A stretch of 64,000 nt of DNA. Origin: Streptomyces sp. NBC_00341 (GTDB lineage: Bacteria > Actinomycetota > Actinomycetes > Streptomycetales > Streptomycetaceae). The stretch is taken from the NCBI RefSeq assembly GCF_041435055.1, contig NZ_CP108002.1:7130001-7194000 (forward strand). The letters run 5' to 3'. Below are positions 1 to 9,852 of the stretch, in pieces. Within the stretch, counting starts at the first letter, position 1, and every line of letters begins with the position of its first letter. A program made the position numbers and the translations under genes. The notes under the pieces are model-generated. The model saw only the letters and a program-made list of their open reading frames with translations. It was not told where the DNA came from and made no database searches.

Positions 1-2
1 CG

Positions 3-1343
3 CCGAACGGCTCCATCGACTGGCTGCCGGACGACGTCGTGGCGCTGATCGCCGCCCGGTCCGCCGCCATGCTCGACCTGCCCGGCATCGAACCCACCGT
101 CGCCGACGGGGCAACGCCGCCGCCCGAGGCCCGTCCCGGCCGACGAAGACTGCTGCTCGCGGGCGCCGGTGTCGTCATCGCGGCAGGCGGCGGATTCGCC
201 GTACGGGAATGGCTGCGCGACGACTCCGGCGCCAAGGCGGCCAAGTCCGGCGAACGGGCTTGGACCATCGGCGTACAGGCGGACCTGTCCGGCCCGCAGA
301 GCGTCGCCGGACGGGCCCAGGAGCGCGGGGTGCGGCTGGCCGTCGAACAGTTCAACTCCCGTACGGACAAGCCCTTCACCCTGACCGTCAAGGCAATCGA
401 CGACGGTGGCGACGTCAAGCGCGCGGTCCGGGCCGCCGCACAGTTCACCCGCGACCGCGATGTGCTCGCCGTGGTGGGACCCACCGGGGACTACACCACG
501 GAGGCGGTCCTCACCACCTACGACGAGGCGATGCTGCCGATCATCACCGTCTCCTCGATGCTGCTGTCCTATCAGGCCGGTTCCAAGAAGTCGTTCTTCC
601 AGGCGGTCCCGTCCGACGGCGTGCTGTGCGCGCCCGTCATCCGGAGGCTGGTGCTCCGGCCGGACGTCGAACGGCTCGGGGTGCTGCTCGACCGGGTCGG
701 CGGCCAGCCCGCCTACCAGGTCGGCTACCTCACCAACATGCAGACCGGCGTGCTCACCACCGGCACCACCTACCCGCGCGTGGTACCCGCCGGGACCAAG
801 GACCTGGCTCCGGTCATCAAGGACATGCTCCAGCACGACAGCGACGCCTTCTTCTACGCGGGCGACGCGGCCGGGGCCGCCCGCACCGCACGCGCGCTCG
901 GCGCCACCCCCTTCAAGGGCCCCCGCATGGCCATGCACACGGCCATGCAGCCGCGCTTCCTCAAGGACGCCGGACAGGCCGCGGAGGGCTGGGAGTTCAC
1001 CGCGCCCTACACCGACGCCACGGCCCCCGGCGCCGAGAAGTTCGCCGCGGCCCACCGCTCCGCGTACGGCTCCGCCCCCGGGTACTGGGCCGCGGAGGCG
1101 TACGACGCGGCCGGGCTCGTGACCGCCGCCGTCACCGCCCTCGCCGGAAGCGGGGCCGAGCCGGTGCGGCCGACCCGGACCGCCCTGGTGGCGAAGATCG
1201 CCGGATCCTCGTACAAGGGCGTCTCCCGGACCTACGCCTTCGACGAGCTGCACCGGATCAAGGGGGCCGACGCCTACCTCTACGGAGTGCGGGACGGGCG
1301 CTTCGTCCACCTCGGCGCCGCGCCGAAGGCCGAGAAGACCTGA
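3..1343 (+). CDS. Receptor-type Ser/Thr kinase with C-terminal ligand-binding domain (5' partial)
   Basis: The reading frame is open through the left edge, so the kinase domain lies outside the window. A GTG at 39 is internal, not a likely start: the residues before and after it match the juxtamembrane end of the complete paralogue that follows. Visible are an Arg-rich stretch (PGRRRLLLAG), a single membrane segment (about 136-210), and then a type I periplasmic binding fold of the branched-chain amino-acid receptor kind (about 265-1335) shown by GVQADLSGPQS, VVGPTGDYTT and YWAAEAYDAAG. I infer that it senses an extracellular small molecule and signals through a cytoplasmic kinase. It ends 5 bases before its paralogue, so the two are probably one transcript and arose by duplication. 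Ligand unknown. Confidence 0.8.
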   Translation, partial: PNGSIDWLPDDVVALIAARSAAMLDLPGIEPTVADGATPPPEARPGRRRLLLAGAGVVIAAGGGFAVREWLRDDSGAKAAKSGERAWTIGVQADLSGPQSVAGRAQERGVRLAVEQFNSRTDKPFTLTVKAIDDGGDVKRAVRAAAQFTRDRDVLAVVGPTGDYTTEAVLTTYDEAMLPIITVSSMLLSYQAGSKKSFFQAVPSDGVLCAPVIRRLVLRPDVERLGVLLDRVGGQPAYQVGYLTNMQTGVLTTGTTYPRVVPAGTKDLAPVIKDMLQHDSDAFFYAGDAAGAARTARALGATPFKGPRMAMHTAMQPRFLKDAGQAAEGWEFTAPYTDATAPGAEKFAAAHRSAYGSAPGYWAAEAYDAAGLVTAAVTALAGSGAEPVRPTRTALVAKIAGSSYKGVSRTYAFDELHRIKGADAYLYGVRDGRFVHLGAAPKAEKT

Positions 1344-1348
1344 CCCGG

Positions 1349-3460
1349 ATGCGCCCTCTCACCTCGGACGACCCGCGCACCATCGGCGAGTACCGCACCC
1401 TGGCCCGGCTCGGGGCGGGCGGCATGGGTGTGGTCTACCTGGCCCGCTCCGCGGGCGGGGCGCTCGCCGCCGTGAAGGTGATCCGCGCCGAGCACGCCGC
1501 CGACCCCGGATTCCGCGCCCGGTTCCGCCGCGAGGCCGAGGCCGCCGCCCGGATCACCGGCCCGTGGGTGGTCCCGGTCACCGGGGCGGACACCGAGGCC
1601 CGCGAGCCCTGGCTGGCCACCGCGTTCGTGCCCGGCCCCTCGCTGGGCGAGGCCGTCGGGGAGCGGGGCCCCCTGCCGGAGGCCACGGTCCAGGCCCTCG
1701 GCGCCCGCCTCGCCGGGGCCCTCGTCGCGGTCCACGAGGCGGGTCTCCTGCACCGCGACGTCAAACCCGGCAACGTGCTCCTCGCCCTCGACGGGCCCCG
1801 GCTCATCGACTTCGGCATCGCCCGCCACGAGGGCGCCACCGCGCTCACCGCGACCGACGCGGTGATGGGCACGCCCGGCTACCTGGCGCCCGAACAGGCC
1901 TCCGCCGGGCCGCTCGGACCGGCCTGCGACGTGTTCTCGCTGGGCTGCGTCCTGGCGTACGCGGCGACCGGGCAGCGCCCGTTCGGTTACGGGACGGCGG
2001 CCGGAGTGCTCTACCGCACCGTCCACGGCCAACCGGACCTGGCGGGCCTGCCGTCCGCGTTGCTCCCCATGGTGACGGCCTGCCTCGCGAAGGACCCGGC
2101 GGACCGTCCGACGGCGGCGGAGACCGAACGGCTGCTCACGGGCGACGGCACCGGCTGGGAGGTGCCGGGCCTGTCCGCCACGATCGCCGAACGCTCCGCC
2201 GCCGCCCTCGCCCTGCCGGACCCGGAACCCCCGCACCCCGCAGCGGACCGGGCCCCGGAGACCGGCCGCCCGAGCCGCCGGCGCGTCCTCACCGCCGGGG
2301 CCGCCGGAGCGGTCCTGCTCACCGGCGGCGGTACCACCGCCTGGCTGGCCGCCCGGCGCGGCGGCAGCGGCACCGGAGCGACGCCCCTAACGCTCCCCGC
2401 ATACACGATCGGACTGCACACGGACACCACAGGACCGGGCAAGGACGTCGGCATCGCCCATGTGCGGGGCGTCCGGCTCGCCGTCGACGACCACAACTCC
2501 CGTACGGACAAGACCTTCCGGCTCGGCCTGCGCATCGAGAACGACGCGGGGGACGCCACCCGCGCCCTCGCCGTCGCGGACCGGCTGGCCGCCGACCCCG
2601 CGGTGCTCGCCGTCATCGGACCCACCGCAGACGTCACCGCCGCGGCGGTGGTCAGCCGCTACGCGAAGGCCCGACTCACCCAGGTCGTCGTCGCCGCGCG
2701 GTACGCGACCGAGTCGGCGGACTCCGAGTACCTGTGCGTACTGCGCCCCTACGACTCCTCGCTCGCCTCCGGGCTGATCCACCACATGGCGAAGGACCGA
2801 AACGTCACGAAAGCCGTGGTCATCGAGGACCGGGCCGATCCGCAGGGCAGCTGGACGGTTGCCAACCCGTTCCGGGACGCGAAGATGGGCCGCATCGCCG
2901 TCACCACGCACACCGTCGCGGCGGACACCGCCGGTTTCGCCCAGGTCGCGCGCGCCGCGATCGCCGCCGGGGCCGGAGCGGTCGTCTACGCGGGCACGTC
3001 CCCCGCCCGGGGCGCCCGCTGCGCCACCGACCTGGAGGCCGCCGGATTCACCGGAACCGCCCTGTCCACCGGCCCCGTTCTGGCACCGGGCTTCCTCCGG
3101 GACGCGGGCAGGGCCGCAGAGGGCTGGGTCTTCGCGGAGGCCTACACCGACCCCGCGGCCCTGCCCGCCGCCAGGGCCTTCACCGCCGCGCACCGCAAAC
3201 GGTTCGGCTCACCGCCCGCCACCTGGGCCGCAGAGGCCTACGACGCGGTGGGCCTGATCGCGCGGGCCGCCGGTACCACCAGCGCCACCGACGCCCTGCG
3301 TGGCGGAATCGCCCAGCGCGTCTTCCGCACCGAGTACCGGGGCATCACCCGACGGCTGGCCTTCGACAGCAGTCACCTGGTCCCGCGCAAGGAGGGCATC
3401 TTCCTGTACCGGATCGACGACGGACGGGCCCGGTTCCTGGGGCTCTACGGATCTGTGTGA
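1349..3460 (+). CDS. Ser/Thr protein kinase fused to periplasmic binding-protein domain
   Basis: 703 residues. The N-terminal Hanks-type kinase is complete: glycine loop GAGGMG (22-27), Lys in AAVKVI (43), catalytic HRDVKPGN (about 134), DFG in IDFGIA (about 153) and GTPGYLAPEQ (about 174). A single membrane helix follows at about 310-337, preceded by SRRRVL. The extracytoplasmic part (about 350-703) is a type I periplasmic binding fold: LHTDTTGPG, VIGPTADVTA and TWAAEAYDAVG. The ATG 5 bases after the upstream paralogue was chosen because the kinase domain begins right after it. The fold normally binds amino acids or amides in ABC importers, but there is no transporter gene beside it, so a sensor role is inferred. 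Substrates unknown. Confidence 0.93.
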   Translation: MRPLTSDDPRTIGEYRTLARLGAGGMGVVYLARSAGGALAAVKVIRAEHAADPGFRARFRREAEAAARITGPWVVPVTGADTEAREPWLATAFVPGPSLGEAVGERGPLPEATVQALGARLAGALVAVHEAGLLHRDVKPGNVLLALDGPRLIDFGIARHEGATALTATDAVMGTPGYLAPEQASAGPLGPACDVFSLGCVLAYAATGQRPFGYGTAAGVLYRTVHGQPDLAGLPSALLPMVTACLAKDPADRPTAAETERLLTGDGTGWEVPGLSATIAERSAAALALPDPEPPHPAADRAPETGRPSRRRVLTAGAAGAVLLTGGGTTAWLAARRGGSGTGATPLTLPAYTIGLHTDTTGPGKDVGIAHVRGVRLAVDDHNSRTDKTFRLGLRIENDAGDATRALAVADRLAADPAVLAVIGPTADVTAAAVVSRYAKARLTQVVVAARYATESADSEYLCVLRPYDSSLASGLIHHMAKDRNVTKAVVIEDRADPQGSWTVANPFRDAKMGRIAVTTHTVAADTAGFAQVARAAIAAGAGAVVYAGTSPARGARCATDLEAAGFTGTALSTGPVLAPGFLRDAGRAAEGWVFAEAYTDPAALPAARAFTAAHRKRFGSPPATWAAEAYDAVGLIARAAGTTSATDALRGGIAQRVFRTEYRGITRRLAFDSSHLVPRKEGIFLYRIDDGRARFLGLYGSV

Positions 3461-3501
3461 CGGGGGCGGCCCGGACCACCCCGCGGTCCGGGCCGCCCCC
3501 G
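3461..3501. terminator. Bidirectional intrinsic-type terminator
   Basis: A perfect 17-bp inverted repeat (3461-3477 and 3485-3501) with a 7-base loop starts directly after the kinase stop codon and lies just before the stop of the convergent CU044_5270 gene at 3510. There is no strong U tract, as is usual in streptomycetes. Placement between convergent genes supports termination in both directions. Confidence 0.8.
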
Positions 3502-3509
3502 TCTTCCGG

Positions 3510-4526
3510 CTAGGGCTGCTGCTTCACCTTGTCGACGACGGCCCAGCTGTCGAGGTAGGAGAGCTGGGTGTACGTCTTCATCTTCGCGCCGTCGCCCGAG
3601 GTGCGCTTGTCGCGGAAGCCGAGGAACCGGTAGGTCTCCGGGTCGAAGATGAAGTAACCCCCGAAGCTGGTGACGCCCTTCGGCAGCGTCGGGTCGTCGT
3701 ACGTAACGGCCACGCCGGTGCGGCCCTTGGCGTCCTTCTGGTCCGGCACCACCTTCACGCCCGGCACCATGCCGAGCGCCTCGTACGCCGCCGGGCGCAG
3801 CCCCTGGGGCATCACAGGCACCAGCTTGAGCAGCCCGGTGAGACTGAAGTGGATCTCCGACCACTCCTGGTCGCTGATGTCGTGGAGCGAGTCGTTCCGG
3901 TCGTCCGGCCCGGTCTTGTGCAGGAGCGAGAGGATCAGCTTCTCCGGGTCGGCCGGGAGCTTCTTCAGCCTGCTCCAGTCCTGCGGTGGCCACATGCTCT
4001 CGTTCTTGCCGACGGGCGGCGACCACCAGCCATGGCCGATCTCCATGACCCAGGAGCGCTGGGAGTCGTCCACCGAGCGCCAGTTCTCGTCGACGTAGCT
4101 CTTCGTGGCGCCGGTCCCGGCCTCGGTCTCCTTGATGATCTCCTTGGTGTATATGAACTGGTCGTCCCGGGGGCTGACCGTCCGCTCGTGCTTCCGCTCG
4201 TACGCGGCAGCGCCGTTGAGCACCGTCCGCACGCTGACGTTCCGCATGGCGGGGGAGCTGGTTCCCGGCGGCGCGGCCGTGGTCCCCTTGCCGCCGCCGT
4301 CCTCCTGCACGGCGACCAGTACGCCGGCGGCGACCGCGGCAGCCACCGCACCCGTCACGGCGATGCGCAGCACGGGGCGGCGGTTGCGCAGGGCCGGAGC
4401 GGACCCGTCCGGCGCGGTCATCACAGCGAACAGCCGGGCCCGTGCCCGCTGCCTGGTCGCGTCGTCGAGCGGGGGAGCCCCCGTGTCGAAGTCCCTCAGT
4501 TCTCGCAGTTCGTCAGTGTCACGCAT
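3510..4526 (-). CDS. CU044_5270 family membrane protein, partner of ECF sigma factor
   Basis: 338 residues. Residues 1-50 are cytoplasmic and charged (starts MRDTDELRELRDFD), one membrane segment lies at about 52-70 (IAVTGAVAAAVAAG), and about 260 extracytoplasmic residues follow, with a lysine-containing LKKLPADPEKL and a terminal part reading SFGGYFIFDPETYRFLG. This is the actinobacterial CU044_5270 family, regularly encoded next to ECF sigma factors. Its ATG overlaps the end of the sigma gene by 8 bases, so translation is probably coupled. Topology and context suggest an anti-sigma-like or signal-sensing partner, but I see no classical zinc anti-sigma HxxxCxxC motif. Function is inferred. 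Confidence 0.8.
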   Translation of the reverse strand: MRDTDELRELRDFDTGAPPLDDATRQRARARLFAVMTAPDGSAPALRNRRPVLRIAVTGAVAAAVAAGVLVAVQEDGGGKGTTAAPPGTSSPAMRNVSVRTVLNGAAAYERKHERTVSPRDDQFIYTKEIIKETEAGTGATKSYVDENWRSVDDSQRSWVMEIGHGWWSPPVGKNESMWPPQDWSRLKKLPADPEKLILSLLHKTGPDDRNDSLHDISDQEWSEIHFSLTGLLKLVPVMPQGLRPAAYEALGMVPGVKVVPDQKDAKGRTGVAVTYDDPTLPKGVTSFGGYFIFDPETYRFLGFRDKRTSGDGAKMKTYTQLSYLDSWAVVDKVKQQP

Positions 4527-5142
4527 GGGCGTCTGCCTCTCGGAAAGCTGTCGGATCGGATCCGCCCAGTGCTTCGCGCAGTTTGCTGCGAGCCCGGTGC
4601 AGCCGGGATCTGACGGTGCCGACAGGCACTCCGAGGGCCCGCGCCGCCTCCTCGTAGTCGAGGTCGGCCCAGGCCACCAGCAGTACGACGTCGCGATGCC
4701 GGGCGGAAAGCCCGGCCAGCGCGGCCGCCAGATCCCGGCGCACCCCTGTAGCGCCGGCCCTGGCGACCGCGCGGTCCGCGACCGGATCCTCGTGCTCCAC
4801 CGGCTCCGGAACCTTGGCGAGCGCCTTGAAACGGCGTGCCTCGGCCCTGCGATGGCGGCTCACGAGGTTGGTCGCGATGCCGAACAGCCACGGACGGGCG
4901 TCGGCACGCGTGAGGTCGTACGTGTGGCGTCGTTGGAAGGCGGTCGTGAACGTCTCCGCCATCAGATCCTCCGCGGCCTCCGGACCGAGCCGCCGGGCCG
5001 CGTAACGGTGCACGGCGCCGGCGTACCGGTCGAAGAGCGCGGCGAACTGCTCGGGCTCATCCCGGGACCGTGCGATCACACGGGCGTCGCTGTCTCCGCG
5101 ATCCTTTTCACAGGTGCGGGCGCCCGGCGGCTCGACGGTCAT
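4519..5142 (-). CDS. RNA polymerase sigma factor, ECF (sigma-70) family
   Basis: 207 residues. Region 2 is seen in EQFAALFDRYAGAVHRYAAR and RPWLFGIATNLVSRHRR; region 4 in LSARHRDVVLLVAWADL and GVPVGTVRSRLHRARSKLRE. The frame stays open upstream, but the ATG at 5142 has an AAGGAG site 5 bases before it and gives the normal ECF length. It overlaps the downstream CU044_5270 gene, which is expected to control it. A small inverted repeat (5155-5168) sits 13 bases upstream of the start and may be part of its promoter or operator. The regulon cannot be read from this window. Confidence 0.92.
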   Translation of the reverse strand: MTVEPPGARTCEKDRGDSDARVIARSRDEPEQFAALFDRYAGAVHRYAARRLGPEAAEDLMAETFTTAFQRRHTYDLTRADARPWLFGIATNLVSRHRRAEARRFKALAKVPEPVEHEDPVADRAVARAGATGVRRDLAAALAGLSARHRDVVLLVAWADLDYEEAARALGVPVGTVRSRLHRARSKLREALGGSDPTAFREADAHA

Positions 5143-5375
5143 CGGGGCTCCTTCCGTTCGTCTGAACGATTCGCATGCGTGGGCTTGTTCGGGTATTTCA
5201 CCTGTCCTTCGCCGTTCGGCGGGATCGAGTTCCATCCCGGCCCGGAGAAGTCTCCCGGGGAAGCGTCCCGGCACCGGATTCCGGGTGAGCCCCGGACCCG
5301 GCCTGCCGGATGAGTAGCGTGACCTCACGGGCCAGTGGCCCGCCATGCGCAGCCGTCCAGTGAGAGGTGTGCCAG

Positions 5376-6212
5376 ATGGCCGAGTTGGAGCTTTCCGCGG
5401 GCGTCGTGGAGTACGAGGACACCGGCGGCGACGGTCCGGTGCTCGTCCTGCTGCACGGCGTCGCCATGGACGGCACGCTCTGGCGCCACGTGGTCGCGGA
5501 TCTGCGGACCGGCCACCGCTGCATCGTCCCGACCCTGCCGCTCGGCGCCCACCGCCACCCGATGAAGCCCGACGCCGATCTGTCGGTCCTGGGCGTCGCA
5601 CGGCTGGTCGCCGAGTTCCTGGAGGCGCTCGACCTCACCGACGTCACCCTGGTGATGAGCGACTGGGGCGGGGCGCAGGCCCTGGTGGCGGACGGCCGGG
5701 ACGAGCGGATCGGGAGGCTCGTCATCACCTCCTGCGAGGCCTTCGACAACTTCCCGCCCGGCCTGCCCGGCAAGAACCTGTACGCCTCCGCCAGGATGCC
5801 GGGCGGCCTGCGGGCGGCCTTCGCGCTGCTCAGGCTGAAGCCGATGCGGCGGCTGCCGATGACCTGGGGCCTGATGACCGTGAGGCCGGTGCCGGACGAG
5901 GTGATGGACGGCTGGTTCCGGCCGCTCTGGACCTCGAAGGAGATCCGCCGCGACCTGCGCAAGTACGTCCTCGGGGTGCCGCCCAGGGCCGAGCTGCTGG
6001 GCTGGGCGGACGCGCTGCGCACCTTCGACCGCCCGGCACTGGTCGCCTGGGCGGCGCAGGACCGGGTGATGCCGCCGGAACACGGCCGCCGGCTGGCCGA
6101 GCTGCTGCCCAGGGGCGAACTGGTGGAGATCCAGGACAGCCGCACCCTGATCCCGGAGGACCAGCCGGAACGTCTCGCCGGTCACATCCGGGAGTTCCTG
6201 CGGAAGGAGTGA
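5376..6212 (+). CDS. Alpha/beta hydrolase
   Basis: 278 residues with the alpha/beta hydrolase fold: oxyanion-hole motif LLHGVAMDG near residue 25; the nucleophile elbow region reads [11 protein letters not shown], so the residue at the elbow is Asp rather than Ser, as in haloalkane dehalogenase or epoxide hydrolase-like members; a catalytic acid candidate lies in [13 protein letters not shown]. Unusually, the C-terminal His expected near [14 protein letters not shown] is not obvious: the conserved position reads SRTL instead of SHFP. The ATG at 5376 has a GAGAGG site 8 bases upstream and is preferred over the GTG at 5367. Substrate unknown; the altered His could mean a changed or lost hydrolytic activity. 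Divergent from the ECF sigma gene. Confidence 0.88.
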   Translation: MAELELSAGVVEYEDTGGDGPVLVLLHGVAMDGTLWRHVVADLRTGHRCIVPTLPLGAHRHPMKPDADLSVLGVARLVAEFLEALDLTDVTLVMSDWGGAQALVADGRDERIGRLVITSCEAFDNFPPGLPGKNLYASARMPGGLRAAFALLRLKPMRRLPMTWGLMTVRPVPDEVMDGWFRPLWTSKEIRRDLRKYVLGVPPRAELLGWADALRTFDRPALVAWAAQDRVMPPEHGRRLAELLPRGELVEIQDSRTLIPEDQPERLAGHIREFLRKE

Positions 6213-6263
6213 CCCCGGCCCGACGGCCCGGAATCCTTGGAATCCCCCGGATGGAGCAGGCCG

Positions 6264-6287
6264 CGCCCCGCCCGCCCGGCCGGGGCG
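6264..6287 (+). terminator. Possible terminator after the hydrolase gene
   Basis: A 7-bp G+C-only inverted repeat (6264-6270 and 6281-6287) with a 10-base C-rich loop lies 50 bases after the hydrolase stop. There is no U tract. Placed before the tdh leader region. Confidence 0.4.
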
Positions 6288-6501
6288 TGAAGCGGAGCTG
6301 TGGCCGCGCTTAAGAAAACCTCGATGGACCTGGGGCGCGCGGTACGGCAGATTTCTCCGTGACGGCGGAGGATGGTGCGCGGCAGCCGGTAGAAGCGCGC
6401 TGCCACGCCGTCCCCTCATTCCTCCCCGGGCCGCAGGCTTCCTCAGGCATGCCCGCTGCCCGGGGAGCTCAACGCCGTACCAGGTACAGGGAGCCGCAGC
6501 C
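6288..6501 (+). promoter_or_regulatory. Promoter and leader region of tdh-kbl
   Basis: This non-coding stretch holds the least G+C-rich patch around (cttaagaaaacctcgatgg, 6309-6327). A weak promoter can be drawn with TGAAGC (6288-6293) and TTAAGA (6310-6315), 16 bases apart. Downstream, 6381-6404 can form a 6-bp hairpin with a 12-base loop in the transcript. I do not recognise a glycine riboswitch or any other known aptamer. Exact signals are not proven by the sequence. Confidence 0.35.
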
Positions 6502-7530
6502 GTGAAGGCACTCGTGAAGCAGAAGGCCGAGCCGGGACTCTGGCTGATGGACGTTCCCGAGCCGGAGACCGGTCCCTCGGACGTCCTCATCAAGGTGCTC
6601 CGTACCGGCATCTGCGGTACCGACCTGCACATCCGCAACTACGACGGCTGGGCGCAGCAGGCGGTGAAGACGCCGCTCGTCCTCGGCCACGAGTTCGTCG
6701 GAGAGGTCGCCGCGATCGGCGCGGACGTCGTGGACATCGCGGTGGGCGACCTGGTCAGCGGCGAGGGACACCTGGTCTGCGGCAAGTGCCGCAACTGCCT
6801 GGCCGGCCGCCGCCACCTCTGCCGCTCCACGGTCGGGCTCGGCGTCGGACGCGACGGGGCCTTCGCGGAGTACGTCGCGCTGCCCGCGTCCAACGTGTGG
6901 GTGCACCGGGTCCCCGTGGACCTCGACGTCGCGGCGATCTTCGACCCGTTCGGCAACGCCGTGCACACCGCGCTGTCGTTCCCGCTCGTCGGTGAGGACG
7001 TCCTGATCACCGGCGCCGGCCCGATCGGCATCATGGCCGCGGCCGTCGCCAAGCACGCCGGGGCCCGTCACGTCATGATCACCGACGTCAGCGAGGCCCG
7101 TCTCGACCTGGCCCGCAAGGTCGGCGTCAGCCTCGCGCTCAACGTCGGGGAGCAGACCATCGCGGACGGCCAGCGGGAGCTGGGCCTGCGCGAGGGCTTC
7201 GACATCGGCCTGGAGATGTCCGGCCGCCCCGAGGCGATGCGCGACATGATCGCGAACATGACGCACGGCGGCCGCATCGCGATGCTCGGACTGCCGTCGG
7301 AGGAGTTCGCCGTCGACTGGGCCCGGATCGTCACCTCCATGATCACGGTCAAGGGCATCTACGGCCGCGAGATGTACGAGACCTGGTACGCCATGTCCGT
7401 CCTGCTGGAGGGCGGCCTCGACCTCGCCCCCGTGATCACCGGCCGCTACGGCTACCGCGACTTCGAGGCGGCCTTCGACGACGCGGCGAGCGGACGCGGC
7501 GGCAAGGTCATCCTCGACTGGACCGCCTGA
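6502..7530 (+). CDS. tdh: L-threonine 3-dehydrogenase
   Basis: 342 residues. A zinc-dependent, NAD-linked medium-chain dehydrogenase that oxidises L-threonine to 2-amino-3-ketobutyrate. Catalytic zinc site: Cys in GICGTDLHI (about 38) and GHEFVGE (about 63). Structural zinc cysteines: [15 protein letters not shown] (about 93-107). Rossmann segment: [16 protein letters not shown]. The VHRVPVDLD and [12 protein letters not shown] segments are typical of threonine dehydrogenases rather than alcohol dehydrogenases. kbl follows after 40 bases on the same strand, and its product consumes the unstable ketobutyrate, so the pair acts as one pathway giving glycine and acetyl-CoA. Confidence 0.96.
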   Translation: MKALVKQKAEPGLWLMDVPEPETGPSDVLIKVLRTGICGTDLHIRNYDGWAQQAVKTPLVLGHEFVGEVAAIGADVVDIAVGDLVSGEGHLVCGKCRNCLAGRRHLCRSTVGLGVGRDGAFAEYVALPASNVWVHRVPVDLDVAAIFDPFGNAVHTALSFPLVGEDVLITGAGPIGIMAAAVAKHAGARHVMITDVSEARLDLARKVGVSLALNVGEQTIADGQRELGLREGFDIGLEMSGRPEAMRDMIANMTHGGRIAMLGLPSEEFAVDWARIVTSMITVKGIYGREMYETWYAMSVLLEGGLDLAPVITGRYGYRDFEAAFDDAASGRGGKVILDWTA

Positions 7531-7570
7531 CCACCCCCGTATCCAGCTACCGAGCCGGGAGACACCCCTC

Positions 7571-8764
<1,194 letters not shown>

Positions 8765-8772
8765 GCCCCTTT

Positions 8773-8801
8773 CGTGGAGGGCGTCCCGGACGCCCTCCAC
8801 G
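8773..8801 (+). terminator. Terminator of tdh-kbl
   Basis: A perfect 12-bp inverted repeat (8773-8784, 8790-8801) with a 5-base loop begins 8 bases after the kbl stop. It separates tdh-kbl from the LysR gene, whose own -10-like GACAAT lies at 8809-8814, only 6 bases before its ATG. Confidence 0.7.
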
Positions 8802-8820
8802 ACCTGGGACAATAGGGCAC

Positions 8821-9747
8821 ATGATCGATGCACGGCGGCTGCGCATTCTGCGTGCGGTGGCGGACCACCGCACGGTGACCGCCGCGGCCGCCGCGCTCTA
8901 CCTGACCCCCTCCGCCGTTTCCCAGCAGCTGGCCGCGCTGGAGCAGGAGACCGGGCACCGGCTGGTCGAGCGCAACGCCAGGGGAGCCAGGCTCACCTCG
9001 GCCGGGGAGATCCTGCTGACCCACACCAACGCGGTGCTGGCCCAGCTGGAGCGGGCCGAGGCGGAGCTGGCCGCCTACGGCGCGGGCGACGCCGGGACGG
9101 TCACGGTCGCCGCCTTCGCCACCGGCATCGGACTGGTCCTCGCCCCCGCGATCGCCGCCCTCGGCGAGTCCGCGCCCGGCATCCGGGTCCGGGTCCAGGA
9201 CGCGGAGGGCGACGCGAGCGTCCCGATGGTGCTGGACCGCCAGGCCGATGTGGCCGTCGCCGTCGAGTACCGGGGGGCACCGGGCGAGGACGACCGCCGG
9301 CTGACCAGGGTGCCGCTGTACTCGGAACCCTTCGACGCGGTCCTTCCGGTACGGCACCGGCTGGCCGGCCAGGAGCAGGTCGCGATCGCAGACCTGGCGA
9401 AGGACACCTGGATCGGCCCCTACCCGGGCAACCCGTGCCACGACGTGGTGGTCCTGGCCTGCCAGTACGCGGGCTTCGAACCCGCCCTCGAACACTCCTC
9501 GGACGACTTCCACGCCGTGGTCGCCCTGGCCGGCGCGGACGCCGGGGTGGCCCTGGTCCCCAGATCCGCGCTGCGCGGCATGGCCCTGACCGGTGTGGTG
9601 GTGCGCCCGGTGCACGGCAGCGCCCCGACGCGCCGGGTGTTCGCGGCGGTACGCCGTGGCGCGGAGGCGCATCCGCTGATCGCTCCGGTGCTGGACGCGC
9701 TGGCGGGGGCGGCGGGCGGGGTCGGGCTCGGGCGCGGTACGGGCTGA
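8821..9747 (+). CDS. LysR family transcriptional regulator
   Basis: 308 residues. N-terminal winged helix-turn-helix: LRILRAVADHRTVTAAAAAL followed by TPSAVSQQLAALEQETG, then the type 2 periplasmic binding-like effector domain (about 90-295; VTVAAFATGIG, VAVAVEYRG, GPYPGNPCHD, ADAGVALVPRSA). The ATG at 8821 is 6 bases after GACAAT and lacks a ribosome binding site, so it may be translated from a leaderless message. It lies directly downstream of kbl on the same strand but behind a terminator. It could control tdh-kbl or unlinked genes; the sequence does not say which. Confidence 0.9.
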   Translation: MIDARRLRILRAVADHRTVTAAAAALYLTPSAVSQQLAALEQETGHRLVERNARGARLTSAGEILLTHTNAVLAQLERAEAELAAYGAGDAGTVTVAAFATGIGLVLAPAIAALGESAPGIRVRVQDAEGDASVPMVLDRQADVAVAVEYRGAPGEDDRRLTRVPLYSEPFDAVLPVRHRLAGQEQVAIADLAKDTWIGPYPGNPCHDVVVLACQYAGFEPALEHSSDDFHAVVALAGADAGVALVPRSALRGMALTGVVVRPVHGSAPTRRVFAAVRRGAEAHPLIAPVLDALAGAAGGVGLGRGTG

Positions 9748-9852
9748 GGCGCCGGGGCCCTGGTTGCGCGGGGGATCTCCGGAATCTCCACCGCCGTGCC
9801 GTCCGTACGGCCAGACTTGCCGCTGTTATCCGGTGACGAGAGGACAGCGGGC

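Noticed and set aside
6288..6501. Glycine riboswitch before tdh-kbl
   Set aside because: No tandem aptamer-like conserved cores are visible; only a simple hairpin.
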